A stretch of DNA of 64,000 nt, from assembly GCF_964355755.1 (NCBI RefSeq), contig NC_092671.1, positions 21,042,001 to 21,106,000 of the forward strand. The letters run 5' to 3'. Shown piece by piece: positions 33,960-46,233 of this stretch. The DNA comes from Antedon mediterranea (lineage: Eukaryota > Echinodermata > Crinoidea > Comatulida > Antedonidae). Under the pieces are notes generated by a model, which ran no database searches, had not been told where the DNA came from, and saw nothing but the letters and a program-made list of their open reading frames with translations. Each line of letters opens with the position of its first letter. Position 1 is the stretch's first letter. Both the position numbers and the translations under genes were made by a program.

Positions 33960-34086
33960 AGTTGAGATTTTTAGCTTTAACCGGTGATACTTAATAATTA
34001 CATATGTTGCGGATTGAACTCGAACGTATTAAGCATTGATATCAATGGCCACAGCGTTGTACTCACTGAGCCAAACCGTGATTTAC
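33960..34086 (-). mobile_element. tRNA-derived SINE-like sequence
   Basis: On minus, a box-A-like TGGCTCAGTGAG is followed ~45 bases later by a box-B-like GAGTTCAATCC. No complete cloverleaf is formed, so this is a SINE head rather than a tRNA gene. Confidence 0.5.
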
Positions 34087-34089
34087 GTT

Positions 34090-35590
34090 CATTCTGTTCA
34101 AAGAATAGGTGTAATTGATTAAAACTTCAAAGCGGTCATTCGATACTGTTGACTAAAGACTGTTTTTATAGCGGCCCGGCATGGGATTTGTAGATCCGGC
34201 CATGGCGGTAAGCAACATAGGACAGGGGTCCCAAGTCTCCCGCTACTTGCGGTAGTCTACTGCTTTTAGTACCCATCTACCGCGCTACCGCTATCTTGAC
34301 GTTTTCTACCTCATTTTGATTTTTTTACCGCATTTTCAAATATCCCATATTTTTGGCCAAATTGGTTTACGGTTACACCCAGGCTCAGCCCAGGTCAACA
34401 ATAGTCAATAACCAGACAAAAGTGAGGCAGGATGTTGAAACAATGTCTATTCATGCAGTCTCCGTGGTATATTATTTTATTTTTATTTGTATGCACTGCC
34501 TTTGTTAAATATAGTATAAACATACACGCCGGACATGTAAAAAAAAGAAGCGTGCAACCAACCGTGAATCAATCATGTTGTAACCGGAATAAATTTTGGG
34601 AGGATCCAAGGTTTAACTAAATAAACGCTTTGATTACACAGTGGTTAAGACACGTTTTTAATAGTTATTACATTTTTAAACACCCTCATAATTATAATGG
34701 ACTCTACCAATGTTGATATGCAGCAAAGAACAACAGATCGCACATCGCACAAGGTTGTTGAGGCGGTGTTTTATTTGGTTTTACTGTATGATCCGATAAT
34801 AAGAACTTGTTAAATGATTTCAAAGGCATGGATTCGCCAAGCAAGTAGGCCTACGTTTAGAAAAAAAATTACCTAAGATTGTCAAAAGCTCTTTTGTTCA
34901 AACTTGTTATTTATATAGCAATAATCCACCCGTTCCGGCATGCACGCTAGGCCTCTAGCCTAGGCCTACTCCTCGATTGATCGATGTCGCTGGTGGGGAA
35001 TTTCCCCGCAATAAGAAATCGGCGAAATAGCTCATAAACGGCCTACATTTTAATGTTATATCTTTAATGCCAACATGTGTAAATATTGTAAATACAGTAT
35101 ATATTTTTTAAATTCTTTGTACTGAGGATGTGTCCATAAAAAAATAAGATTAAGAATGTAAAAATATTGATGGATAAACTTATGTATAAATTAAGCCAAC
35201 TTATGTGTAAATATCGTATATATATGTAACATACTGATCTTGATGGAAGACTTAAACAACTTGCTATTTGTAAATAACAAGTTTTCAAGAAGTTGTATAT
35301 TTGTTTGTCTGATCATTAAATGTTATGTTGCATTATTTAGTTAATTAAGAGACGTAAACGACACACGTTGATTTTCGATTCCCCGCGCGTTGACTTTCGA
35401 CGCCCAACGAATTGAATGTGGTTCACGACAAAATCTCCTGCGAATGGACTTTCCCAAGTTGGGACCTCTGCATAGGAGGTTGAGTAGTTTATACAGTGAC
35501 GTAAAAATACGCAAACAATTTAGTAGCATTAATATATAGATTGCATGATATTGCATATTTAGTTCAAATCTAGTCTCTATTTATATTGTG
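34090..35590. other. Gene-free MRPL45 intron sequence
   Basis: Small frames at 34432-34620 and 35064-35556 have no motif or conserved composition. TAGGCCTA tracts near 34950. Nothing else recognised. Confidence 0.45.
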
Positions 35591-35596
35591 ATTACT

Positions 35597-36420
35597 CAGT
35601 ATTCAGTATTCAGTATTCAGTATTTATTGGTACTCACTTTCGAATCAGTGGCACACACCTTTCGGTGGTGCGTCCATACAAATATAAACAACAACATATA
35701 AAAGGTAAATGATGATAAAACTTACATAATTAACTTACATTGAAAAAAAACCAAAAACAAAAACAAATGTACAGTAGTAATTGCACACTTGAGTAGATAC
35801 TTAAAAACAATTGCATAACGAGCAAATCAATAAATCGATACAATAGGTCAGTAGTAAATACACATTAGGGCCTACTTACAAAATGTCAGACAGAAAAAAA
35901 AAGTACTTATACATAGTAAATAAAAAAAACACTAAAAAACAAAAAAACAAAAAAAAACAGAATAAAGGCACAATAGGTGAACAGTATAAATAATACATAA
36001 TCATGATAAAATTACTACATAAATCAAAATAAGCACAAATATATGTATATATATGTTTATATGTACTGTACTTGAAATTATAGATATAGCAAACAGCAAG
36101 TACAAGATTTTATTTGTTTAATGATTAGTTATTGGTATATCTAACTGGTCTATCAATGTATAAACTAAATAAGCTAAAATGTCTGACTGAAAAAAAAAAA
36201 ACAAAAAAAAACTTATACATAGAAAATAAAACTAAAAAACAATTGGATAACAGTATAACGATACAATAGGTCAAAAGTATAAATAATACATAATCATGAT
36301 TATGACTCTTTGTCTTTGCTTTAGTATGTTATGATATTTTCAATTACTGTAGCACTTTGAAAGTCAGTGCACTGTACTGAAAGTGCCTGTAGAAGAATAA
36401 ATAAATAGGCTACGCACTTG
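35597..36420 (-). repeat. LINE 3'-end remnant with (TATTCAG)n tail and internal duplication
   Basis: 35597-35630 is a short-repeat array adjacent, on minus, to AAAGGTGTGTGCCACTGATTC...GAGTACCAATAAATA, the 3' end style of CR1/L2 LINEs. Inside, AAAATGTC(A/T)GAC(A/T)GAAAAA...AATAATACATAATCATGAT recurs about 300 bases apart (35880 and 36175). No coding frame remains. Another tail-like AGAATAAATAAAT lies at about 36393 on plus. Confidence 0.5.
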
Positions 36421-36791
36421 GCAAGCTAAGCCTACTTGTACAAAAAATGTCAGTTCTACACAGGCTACCGAACGGTCAAAGTTTGTCCGTCATTACTTGC
36501 ACAAAGATTATAACACCGGACGATTAAATGATAGTCGGTCAACACTGCACATGGTGTGGGCGTTTCTCCTTATCAGGTGGGTAAGGAAAGTCACCTATGT
36601 GACGGCGAGAGAAAAATCCAATTAGTCTTGGCATGTCTCTATTGTTTAATATCGTCAAAGTACTATAGTATCTACTCATTGTCTAAATGCTATTGAATTA
36701 CTGCCTGTAACTAACTTCAAGTTCGACATTAAACTTTTTTCCGACAGGATATGTACTGTATACAGTAGAACCTTTATTTTACATACGGTAC

Positions 36792-36967
36792 CAGGGAATA
36801 ATATCGCCAGTGTAGCATAGCAAAAAGCTATACAAAGCAACCTTATTGCTACACATTTCTAAAATTGTGTATCAAAAAAGACAATACAAAACTATGTATA
36901 TCGACTAAAAAAACAGTTTGATTAGCAATAATTGCTAAACAAAATTTTAAAATGAAATATTTCCCTG
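36792..36967 (+). mobile_element. 176-bp MITE with 5-bp target duplication
   Basis: Ends CAGGGAATAAT and its imperfect inverse ATATTTCCCTG are flanked by GGTAC at 36787-36791 and 36968-36972. Nearly the same element lies inverted at 39683-39862. GTGTAGCATAGCAAAAAGCTATACAAA is shared. Confidence 0.82.
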
Positions 36968-37343
36968 GGTACAGGAACGAAAGGCGTGCGTAAAACATGG
37001 GATTCCTAAAATCCAAGTTGACCTTAAATTGACCCCCAAATACGTAGATAGTAGCTAAAAAGGCTGCCGTGTTTGCCTACTTTGTACAGCATGCAGGTGG
37101 AGCCTTTCCTAGACTAATCTAGGCCAGGCTAGCAGGCTTAACTAGAAAAATACAGTATATACAGGCTGTGCGATGTTTATATAAAATGTTATAAATAAAA
37201 TATCAATGTATCGATCAAAACATTTAATAACAACTTGAGTGAGAAGAATACTGTGATTTACTGTTCATCAAAAGGTGTTTTCATTTATTGTACTATATGG
37301 CCAATATACTTTGTCTAGAATAATATCTTATTATTTTTTGCAG

Positions 37344-37392
37344 GTTTGACCGTGCTCAACTACACAGTCTTGTTACAGAGAAATGCTATCCT
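37344..37392 (+). CDS. MRPL45: MRPL45 (mL45), 49-nt internal coding exon
   Basis: Bounded by TTTTTTGCAG and GTAAGT. Its first base completes the Glu codon begun in the previous exon, then FDRAQLHSLVTEKCYP follows, matching the start of the Tim44-like domain of mL45 (DRLHTLVTE-type block). The 3' intron is phase 0. It is too short to appear as an ORF, and is separated from the previous exon by a 21.4-kb intron holding the Helentron. Confidence 0.85.
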
Positions 37393-37436
37393 GTAAGTAG
37401 CAGACATCAATGACTTGTACCTAAATGATAATAAGT

Positions 37437-37601
37437 AGCAGTAAACCGTGCTCTGCATGGTCTTTTTCAGCCTCAATATAATAAAAGCGTACTCTGATAA
37501 AAGTATTTTGACAAATTATTAAAATAAAAACATCAAGAATAAAATTCGGAACTATTTGCGGCCATTGATTTTGTTATACACTATCCCTTAACTTTAAGAT
37601 A
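37437..37601 (+). repeat. Family D repeat, left part, split by a TA-flanked element
   Basis: Begins AGTAGCAGTAAACCGTGCTC with hairpin CCGTGC-TCT-GCATGG and matches 17728-17880. It continues at 39024 after the insertion. Confidence 0.7.
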
Positions 37602-39023
37602 TGTGACCTGATCTGGCAAAACCCTCTCTTTGTCTGCAATTCAAAATTCCCGTAATCAGTCAAAATACGTCCAAATCGACTACACTGGCAGATTACATGT
37701 TTTTGCATTTTCGAAATATTTCACTATTTAAGAATACGTCTACCTGATTTAAACTCCCGCAATTTAATTCAAATTATGAAAAAAGAGAGTTTTAAAAACA
37801 TGTATTTTACTCAAGCCTAACAATTTATTCACGATCTATGCTAAAATTTTGTGTAAATTCAGTTGAAAGTTGCCGAGTTTGACGACATTTTGATCGCCAG
37901 TGCGCTTCACAATGTTGAAAGGTCACACATCAAAATAAAGCTCATCCATTTGACATTCCAAATATGGAAGTTTTTTTAAATCATTGGATTCAAGTTCAAA
38001 CATTGCAGCAAATCTTCCACGTTATAAAAAAAACAAATGTATTAAATCGTCAATACAATGTTAGTAGCTAGCAAGCTGTGACTCTGCAAGGCGCCAAACT
38101 TGTCTAGGCTAGTTTACTACTAACGCCAGCCCCAGTGTCGATGCACCGCTGCCATACACGGCCTGATGAACACCCATCAGTAGGTCTTACAGGCGATGAC
38201 GGCGAAAATCTGAATAGGCCTAGCTAGGCCTAGGCCTGCTTGGTTTTTCGCTGTTGATATCGTAAACACCTCCAAAACCAGTTAAAATAAGCTTGACGTT
38301 ATAATGCTGCTTTTCAATAGTGCAACATAGTTAATTCGAGTGACTAAATAGGTTAAAACGGCGTCTGAAATCAGTCAAATTGACTATGATGTGCACGCTG
38401 CTACTATATCGCACACACTTCCTGGTATGACATCATTGTGCCTACCAAAATACTGCGTTGCTAGGAGTGGAGCTGTGGCTTGGTGGGGAGTGGAGCTGTG
38501 GCTTGGTGGTTATGATGCTTGGCTACCAATCTAAGGGTCCTGGGTTCAAGTCCTGTCACATGTCAGGGTTTTTTTCTCATGACAATTTACAACTCCACTC
38601 CCAAAGACTTAATAATAAGTCTTTGTTTATGTAGAGCATCTTGTGTATATGTTTGTCTTATATGTTCTAGTGCAGTATATGGAGAGCCATCTCGATAGTG
38701 CTTTGCACTCATGGCAATCCTCAGGGTGCTGCACCGCTGTATTGTCATGTATTGTTGTACCTGAAAATTGAATAAAATAAAATAAAATAAAAATAAATAC
38801 GGAGTGAGTTTTCAGCGCGTATCAAAAAGAATTTTATTGCAAACTTCAAACGCGATTTTCTCGTAAACTAATTGAATGATTTGTAAGTTTTTAAAATGTA
38901 ATAACTTTTTAAATATTTACTCAATTTTTATGAAATAAACACCACTACAAATAATCTTAATATATAAAACAATACAAAATGTCTATTTCCGACAAAAGTA
39001 GGGTTTTGCCAGATCGGTTCACA
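37602..39023. mobile_element. 1.4-kb non-autonomous TIR element with TA duplication
   Basis: Ends TGTGACCTGATCTGGCAAAA and, inverted, TGTGAACCGATCTGGCAAAA share ~24 bp and are flanked by TA. The intact family D copy at 17728-17950 has a single site, confirming the boundaries. A TA duplication suggests a Tc1/mariner-related or similar origin. No transposase frame. A SINE is nested at 38464. Confidence 0.72.
38464..38804 (+). mobile_element. tRNA-derived SINE with (AATAA)n tail
   Basis: RNA polymerase III box A TGGCTTGGTGG at 38499-38509 and box B GGTTCAAGTCC at 38543-38553, then a unique body ending ...TACCTGAAAATTG and an AATAA-repeat tail (about 38770-38804). The first ~28 bases are duplicated (GAGTGGAGCTGTGGCTTGGT twice). 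GGAGTG at both sides is a possible target duplication. Confidence 0.75.
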
Positions 39024-39100
39024 TATATGTAAGCTGAAAAATGAAAGCAATACTGCTTACTGGATATGCAACTTTAAACAAAAATAAAAGAATAATAATT
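39024..39100 (+). repeat. Family D repeat, right part
   Basis: GAAAGCAATACTG...GGATATGCAACTTTA continues the copy interrupted at 37601. Confidence 0.6.
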
Positions 39101-39111
39101 AGTTATCCGCA

Positions 39112-40095
39112 TTCAGCGGATAACTCCTTGTAACTGTCCTGTTTCATCTTTTTTTGGTTATCTGCACTATGGCGGATAACTCCTTGTTATTGTATTATTA
39201 GTGAATCACATTTAGTAGAGCGCATCTCCAATTATCCGTTTTCCATTTTCACCCAGATTTTGATATTGTCTAGGTAAATCAACTATCTTTCGCACGAGTT
39301 AAAAATATTTTAATTTTTATGACGTCATCATGCCTAAAAATTTAAATTACGTGGGTCATTAATTTCATCTTTACAGTAAATTTTAATCTGTTATAGCTCG
39401 TAAGAATAAAATGTGATAATCACGATTAAAACATTTTATGGAAGCTATTGGATTGTAAATACGAAATCATGTGAACATTTTGCCAATTGAATGTTGTGAC
39501 GTCATCATATGGCTAGTTAAATAAAAAAAGTATTTTTCCATATTTTGCGTCATCATTCATTACATTTAAAAGAGCGCGCATCAATATTTCACGTATTCAA
39601 ATTTCTTCTACACGTTAATATGTTGTTACGGAGTTAATTTCCTCCCGAAATTGCTATCTTAGTGTTTCGTTTTGATACCGTACAGGGAAAAATTTCATTT
39701 TAAAATTTTGTTTAGCAATATTGCGAATCAAACTGATTTTTTAGTCGAGAATCATACCGTAGTTTTCTATCGTATTTTTTGCTACACAATTGTAGAAATG
39801 TGTAGCAAGAAGGTTGTTTTGTATAGCTTTTTGCTATGCTACACTGGCGAAATTATTCCCTGCCGTAACCATGTTAAAAATTTGAATAAATTGGGGGTTC
39901 CGTAATTTCACCTATTCTACACTGTATACTATATGACACAAAATAGACAGAATTCAGCACTAACAACGTATGATATTCTTCAGTTCAGGTCATAATGCCA
40001 TAATCTTTATCTGTGTGCAATATTCCAACGTATGACGTGCACGTGGCGTTTGTCGTGCGGATAACTAACTCGTCAAAGTGACAAGTTTCGTAGTT
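39112..40095 (+). repeat. Family E repeat copy, internally deleted, followed head-to-tail by another E start
   Basis: Starts with hairpin GTTATCCGC-ATTCA-GCGGATAAC, continues ACTCCTTGTAACTGTCCTG, and ends in GCGGATAACTAACTCGTCA...TGACAAGTT. The next bases (40096-40119) are again GTTATCCGC...GCGGATAAC, so one copy ends where the next begins. A second hairpin start at 39165-39190 also lies within it. It hosts the MITE at 39683. Confidence 0.72.
39683..39862 (-). mobile_element. 180-bp MITE, second copy, CCGTA duplication
   Basis: Reverse-complement relative of 36792-36967, ends CAGGGAAAAATTTC and ATTATTCCCTG, flanked by CCGTA at 39678-39682 and 39863-39867. Family E copies at 43095 and 50915 lack it at this position. 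The ORF at 39672-39905 is an artefact of this MITE. Confidence 0.85.
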
Positions 40096-40204
40096 AGTTA
40101 TCCGCTTAGTAGCGGATAACTCCTTGTAACTGTCCTGTTTCATCATCTTTTTAGTTTTCCGCACATGGCATTAATTGGCGTAGCATACAGTATATTTTTT
40201 TGTA

Positions 40205-41485
40205 ATCATGTTGAATTTAAATGAAATTAATAGAACGATTATTAAGGTCAATGGATGTTTGATTCTTGGATTATTGGTATTAATGCTACCCCCTACCCCA
40301 AAAATGATTAAAAAACACGAATGCTACACAACGACACCAAGATCATACTAATTAGATGTTTGATTCTTGGGTTATTGCTATTAATGTTACACCCTACCCC
40401 AAAAAATGTATTTTTATTGCAATTTTTAAGAATTAAAAATGATAATTTGTGTATAATGAACTGCAATTTTAATCTTGTTAACATATATTTTCTTATTCAA
40501 TATGTCAGTAAGCACAAGTAAAACACAATTAAGATAAAACATATTGGAAATTATAGATACTATGTTGAAATTTATCTATATTTTGGCAAAAATGTCTATT
40601 TTTGTAAAAGGTCAATGACCTTTTGACCTATACTGACCCTACTAATAGTCCGATTAATTTTATTTAAATTTTATAAGATTTTAAAAGATGTACACTATGC
40701 TACACAATGGTACCAAGATAATACTAATTAGGTGTTGGATTCTTGGGTTATTGGGATAATTGTTACCCCCTACCCCAAAAATGTCTTTTTATTGTAATTT
40801 TGAAGAATAACAAAATTACATGACAATTGGTATTAATGCAGTGCAATTTTTTTCATGTTAACACATATTTTGTTATTCAATATGTCACTAAACACAAGTA
40901 AAACACAATTAAAATAAAAAATATTGAAAATTGGAGATTTGATATTGAAATGTATCTCATTATGGCAAATATTTGCAATTTTGCAAAAGGTCAGTGACCT
41001 TTTGACCTCTACTGGCCTTAAATATGGTTCGATTAATTTTATTCAAATTTTATATGATTAAAAAACATGAATGCTACACAACGACACCAAGATCATACTA
41101 ATTAGATGTTTGATTCTTGGGTTATTGCTATTGTTGTTACCCCCTACCCCAAAAAATGTATTTTTATTGCAATTTTTAACAATAAAAAATAACAATTTGT
41201 ATATAATGAACTGCAATTTTTATCTTGTTAACATATATTTTCTTATTCAATATGTCAGTAAGCACAAGTAAAACACAATTAAGATAAAAAATATTGAAAA
41301 TTGTAGATACGATATTGAAATTTATCTATATTTTGGGAAAAATTAGCATTTTGCAAAAGGTCAATGACCTTTTGACCTCTACTGACCTTAATAATCTTCC
41401 GATTAATTTTATTTAAATTTTAAAAGATTTTAAAAGATGTATGCTACACAATGTTACTAAGATAATACTAACTAGACATGAAACT
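40205..41485 (+). repeat. Tandem array, period 370-376 bp, a little over three copies
   Basis: ATGCTACACAA starts units at 40321, 40697, 41071 and 41441. Each holds ATTCTTGGGTTATT...CCCTACCCCAAAAA and AAAGGTCAATGACCTTTTGACCT. The paired ORFs at 40321 and 41071 are the same repeat frame. A remnant lies after 42376. Confidence 0.9.
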
Positions 41486-42375
41486 CGTCACATTGACGAG
41501 TTAGTTAGTTAGAGAGGCGCTCTATTAAATGAGATGCGCTATGACGAAAGATACAAAAATCCTATATTTTATATTCGCGTGGCCATACGATGACGTCACA
41601 ATGTCCGGTTTGCCATATCAATGCATAATTCCTTATCTACAACTTATCATCTTCCTGGATATGTAATTTAAACAAAGTTCACCTCGTAGTTTAGAATCTA
41701 TGATTGTTTAAAAAAAGGTATAATTTTGACAAATTTTTGAACTTTTTTCTCAAAAACGCACATAAATTATCCAATTCGACGTGCCCGTATGACGTAATTT
41801 GAAGTCGAAATTGTTTCAAAGTTGGTAAAATTACTATAAAAGGCTTGAAAACATAAATCACGAGAGAAAAATTGTTTTCAACGCTACGTTCGCACCGCGC
41901 GCGTAAAAAAAAGCGCGCGCGTGGGAATTTTTTACATGCTTAAAATGACATGAAACGCGTAGAAAGTTGATTAGAAATTGATTTTTCGCAATTTGAAATT
42001 TTAAACGGGCGTGCGCGCGTAACTTCGTGTGAAACATGCCATTTTTTCCCCATAGTCAGTTAGCGCAAGATATAACTTAAACTTTTTTTCAGTTTCAATT
42101 TAAATTGTTATATGGTTTTCGATCTATGTTAAATACGCGAAATTCGGAAAAACGCGCGTAATTCATGTTGCGCAATTCTGACGTCATTCAAAAATAGGAG
42201 GTGCACAATTTCACGTAAATACCCACATGTTGACAAAGTTATGAAATGTTATGTTTACACGTTTTTGAGTTACGCGAGACACAAAAATGACAGAAAGAAA
42301 GAAGAATACAGAAAAAAAAAAAAAAGATGATGAAACAGGACAGTTACAAGGAGTTATCCGCTCAATGCGGATAAC
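41486..42375 (-). repeat. Family E repeat copy in inverse orientation
   Basis: Read on minus it starts at hairpin 42375-42353 (GTTATCCGC-ATTGA-GCGGATAAC), goes through CTCCTTGTAACTGTCCTG and GGCATGTTTCACACGAAGTT, and ends at the AACTCGTCA-ATG-TGACGAGTT hairpin at about 41491-41511. With the plus start at 40096 it encloses the tandem array. Confidence 0.75.
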
Positions 42376-42617
42376 TAATTAGATGTTGGATTCTTGGGTT
42401 ATTAGGATAAATGTTACCCCCCTACCCCAAAAAATATTTGAAGATAAAACACTGATGATCATTACAAATGACGCAAGTACATACAATGCATCCCTATATT
42501 TTTCTTGTTAACATCGATTTTTTCAGTCTATATGTCCGTGGGAAGAAAATGATACCAAAGAAGTTTAACTGTGGGGGGGGGGGGGGTGTGCACGGTAACC
42601 CCCCTCCAGCCCATGGA

Positions 42618-43915
42618 CTAATTATCTTCTAAAATTATTATCTTTATTTGTCAATTTGATGATGTCATCGTGTTGATAATTGGATTTAAAAGATGGTCTC
42701 GTAATTTCGTCTATGCTACACTGTATATAACAAATACAGTTTCTTCTGTAAATACTGTAATATGCTGTAAGCTACATAATAGGTACAATTCAGCACTGTA
42801 AACATATTTAAATCATGTCATAGGATGGCATAATAATTGTCGGCGTTCATATATAAACGTATGTGCATGTTGCGTTTGCGCGGATAACCCGAACTCGTCA
42901 AAGTGACGAGTTCAAATCTAGTTAGTTATCCGCATTCAGCGGATAACTCCTTGTAACTGTCCTGTTTCATCATCTTTTTTTTCTGTATTCTTCTTTCTTT
43001 CTGTCATATTCTACGTATTCAAATTTCTTCTACACGTTAATATATGGTTGCTGAGATAATGTCCTTCCGAAATTGCTATCTTAGTGTTTCATTTTGATAC
43101 AGTCGCCATGTTAAAAATAAGAATCTCGTAATGTCACCTATTCTACACTGTATGTAACATGTATACAGATTATACCGTTTGCACTGTATATACTATATGA
43201 CACAAAATTGACAGAATTCAGCACTAACAGCATATGATATTCTTCAGTTCAGGTCATAATGCCATAATCTTTTTCCGTGTGCAAAATTCCAACGTATGAC
43301 GTGCGTGTGGCGTTTGTCGTGCGGATAAGTCATCGTATGGCCACACGAATGTAAAATATAGGATTTTTGTCTCTTTCGTTATTGCTCATCACATTCAATG
43401 GAGCGCAACACGCTTATCTGTATTCCTTTTTCTCCTACATTTTAATTTTTTCTAGGTCAATCAACTTTCTTTCGCATGAGATAAAAATATTTTTATTTTT
43501 ATGACGTCATCATGCCTAAAAATTTTAATTACGTGGGTCATTAATTTCATCTTTACAGTAAATTTTAATCTGTAATAGCTTGTAAGAATAAAATGTGATA
43601 ATCACGTTTAAAACAGTTTTCTGGAAGCTATTGGGTTGTAGATACGAAATCATGTGAACTTTTCGCCAATCAGATGTTGTGATGTCATCATATGACAAGT
43701 TTAATTAAAAAGGTCAAATTTTCATCGTCTGCGTCAGAGTTCATCACATTTAAATGTGCGCGCACCAACATTTTACGTATTCAAATTTCTTCTACACGTT
43801 AATATGTTGTTACTGAGATAATTTTCTTCAGAAATTGCTATCTTTTGTGTTTTATTTTGATGACGTCATCATGTTAAATATTTGAATTAAAGGCATGTCC
43901 CGTAATTTAGTTAAT
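42618..43915 (+). repeat. Two or more partial family E copies in tandem
   Basis: 42618-42912 is an E 3' half ending in AACTCGTCA-AAG-TGACGAGTT. A new E start follows at about 42925, then deleted copies run to 43915, including GTTTTCTGGAAGCTATTGGG. The first part also gives the empty site for the element at 4364-7990. A 12-13 base G run lies upstream near 42574. Confidence 0.7.
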
Positions 43916-45370
43916 ATGTCATATAATATACAGTAGTACAATGTACACCAGCATAGCCTCTGATGTGAGCAAATTGTTGTTTGCCGCCCTCTGTATCATG
44001 TAGAATTAATGTTTCCTTGTAATTGTATACACAGTATCTATATATAAATTATGGTTAATTCTGACATAGGCGAGCACAATGCAAAAACTTCGGTACAAAT
44101 CTCTGCCTTGGATACCTACCTTATCTATCTGAGATGTACCGCGAAACGTAGATTTGATAACATTAGTGTTCACAGCGACGCTATTGTTCCATATTTCTAT
44201 CTTAGGAAGATATTATAAAGAGTTTTTTAACACAATTTATGATTTCAACATTAGATTTTCATCTCAATTTCAATTCTTCCCAGTCAAAGTAATTTCCGGG
44301 TTTAACATAAGTTCACCTTGCAACAAATATTTTCTCTCTTTTATATACACAAGGGAGCAGTTAAAATAATAGATTTGACCCTAAAGGTGACTGGAAACAG
44401 GCACTTTCCATCAATCAATACAGTGTCCCTTTGGAAGACGAAAAAAAAATCAGATATAGTAGGACTGGAGCTTAAGTTGGCCATTAATCATAGCCATTTC
44501 AGTTTTTTGTTTATTTTAAAACATAACGCGCGTGTGTGAAGGTACAGTAGTTAAATAATAGGAATTATACTGCAAATTAATAAAGATCAAATTAAATATA
44601 CGCCATAAAGAATCAGAATATATTGTGGGGAATAGTATTATAAAATTACATAGGGAGATTTGATGATAAGACATTTTTCGAGTGAAATCCCGAACACAGG
44701 AAGATAGCCTACAGTTATTCCTGCAGCTTACTCAATAAAACTCAGCTATCTTCCTGTGTCCCGTTAGGACCGAGATGTCTGCCCATGTTGCAAGCCGTAC
44801 CATAATGTCTTCTTTCTTGGGCCCACTCTGTCACGGCAGTTAGTTTCAAAAGATGATTAAATTAAATACAGGGTTCGTACGCGTCCTTAAATTCCTTGAA
44901 AGTCATGGAAAAATAAATCTCTTTTTTCAAGTACTGGAAAGTCCTTGAAATTGGCATTTGTCCTTGAATGTCCTGAAAATTGTTAAAATACAATAAAGTT
45001 ATATGAATTCTTTTTAATAAAGTTTTGAAAACACTGAACAATAAAAGTATTAAGTATGAAAGTACATGGAAGATAACAACGTTTGTACGTGCCGACTTTT
45101 CCGCCGCCGATAAATGCTCGTACATGAAATAGGCTTTCTTATCAGGTTGGTTGTTGACTGCAGAACGCCACTGGCCAGTGATGTTCAGATGACAATCACC
45201 TTGAAAAAACTTTGCCCAACTATTCTTTTGTTTCCCCACAGTACATTATTGCATAATAGCTATTACTATTGAAATAAATACTTGGCCCTTTTTGTGTTCC
45301 GATTTTGTTTAAACATTAATTTAACGAATGTAATATTGCAAACATGCATAGCATTACACTTTAATTAGTG

Positions 45371-45429
45371 ACTATACTCGCATTCTATTTATAGCCTCTG
45401 ATAAGCTATAAATAGAATGCGAGTATAGT
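45371..45429. repeat. 25-bp perfect inverted repeat upstream of the transposase
   Basis: ACTATACTCGCATTCTATTT... (45371-45395) and its exact complement at 45405-45429 with a 9-base loop. Lies 67 bp before the transposase ATG, so it is in the promoter or 5' leader. Confidence 0.85.
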
Positions 45430-45495
45430 GACCTCTCTCAGCGAGGCTCTCTCACACCGCAAGCGCGTATATTAGCGGTCTCTATATGGCTGCCG

Positions 45496-46094
45496 ATGAG
45501 TTTTTTATCGTGCGTTTCTCGTCAGTGGAAATCTATCCAACATGCCTGGCTTTTTGATAGCAAATTTTCCCCGTGGATTAACCGTGCGTCAATAAAAACG
45601 GAGGCAAAGTGTAAACTATGTAGAAAAACATTAGATACCTCCAACATGGGACGGTCGGCGTTAATATCTCATCAAAACGGAAAAAAGCATAAACAACAAA
45701 TGGAGTTGAGGTTTAACAATACGACGCAAGAAGTTAATCAATTTTTTAGTAAGTCCAACCCAACAACATCCACCAGTAAATCTAATAGTACCATCACCAG
45801 TATTATTGAACAACAAGACATACCAGGAACTAGTGTTGATAATAGTATACCGAAACGTACGAACCCAAGTGGCCCGGCGACGATGCAGTATTTCAGTAGT
45901 AGTGAGGAGATTCGTAAAGCAGAAATATTGTGGGCCTTATTCATGACTAACCGGCACTATTCGAACAAGTCGATGGATGAAATAAATGAAGTATTCCAGG
46001 CGATGTTTCCAGATAGTGGAATAGCTGCAAAATTTAGTTGTGGTGAAAAAAAGTCTGCTTATGTTGTTAATTATGGGTTAGCGCCATATTTTAG
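45496..46094 (+). CDS. hAT-like transposase, exon 1 (BED-like zinc finger)
   Basis: About 200 residues from ATG 45496 to the donor AG|GTAAGT at 46094 (phase 2). Residues ~35-65 form a BED-like finger CKLC...SNMGRSALISHQNGKKH (C-x2-C-x16-H-x5-H) for DNA binding. A Ser/Thr-rich linker follows, then EEIRKAEILWALFMTNRHYS and FSCGEKKSAYVVNYGLAPYF, blocks seen in a multi-copy transposase-like family of fish and marine invertebrates. The splice joins to 46234 in frame to give RSLLLKRVTDESDYVLLFDES. This exon is intact. Confidence 0.75.
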
Positions 46095-46233
46095 GTAAGT
46101 TTTGTTTGATATCGATTGATATAGGCCTACAATTTAGATTAGATAAATAATTGTAATAGGCATTTCTGTATTGAGTAATAGCCTGGTGAGTATGAAAAAC
46201 AAATGTTTTTAGTCTAAGTTTTGTTCATTTTAG

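Noticed and set aside
39672-39905. 77-codon plus-strand ORF
   Set aside because: Entirely explained by the 180-bp MITE and its flanks.
40321-41271. Paired 66-codon ORFs 750 bp apart
   Set aside because: They are the same frame in two units of the 375-bp tandem repeat, not genes.
44862-45239. 125-codon minus-strand ORF
   Set aside because: Lies across the left end of the hAT-like element; composed of its TIR and subterminal repeats, with no motif.
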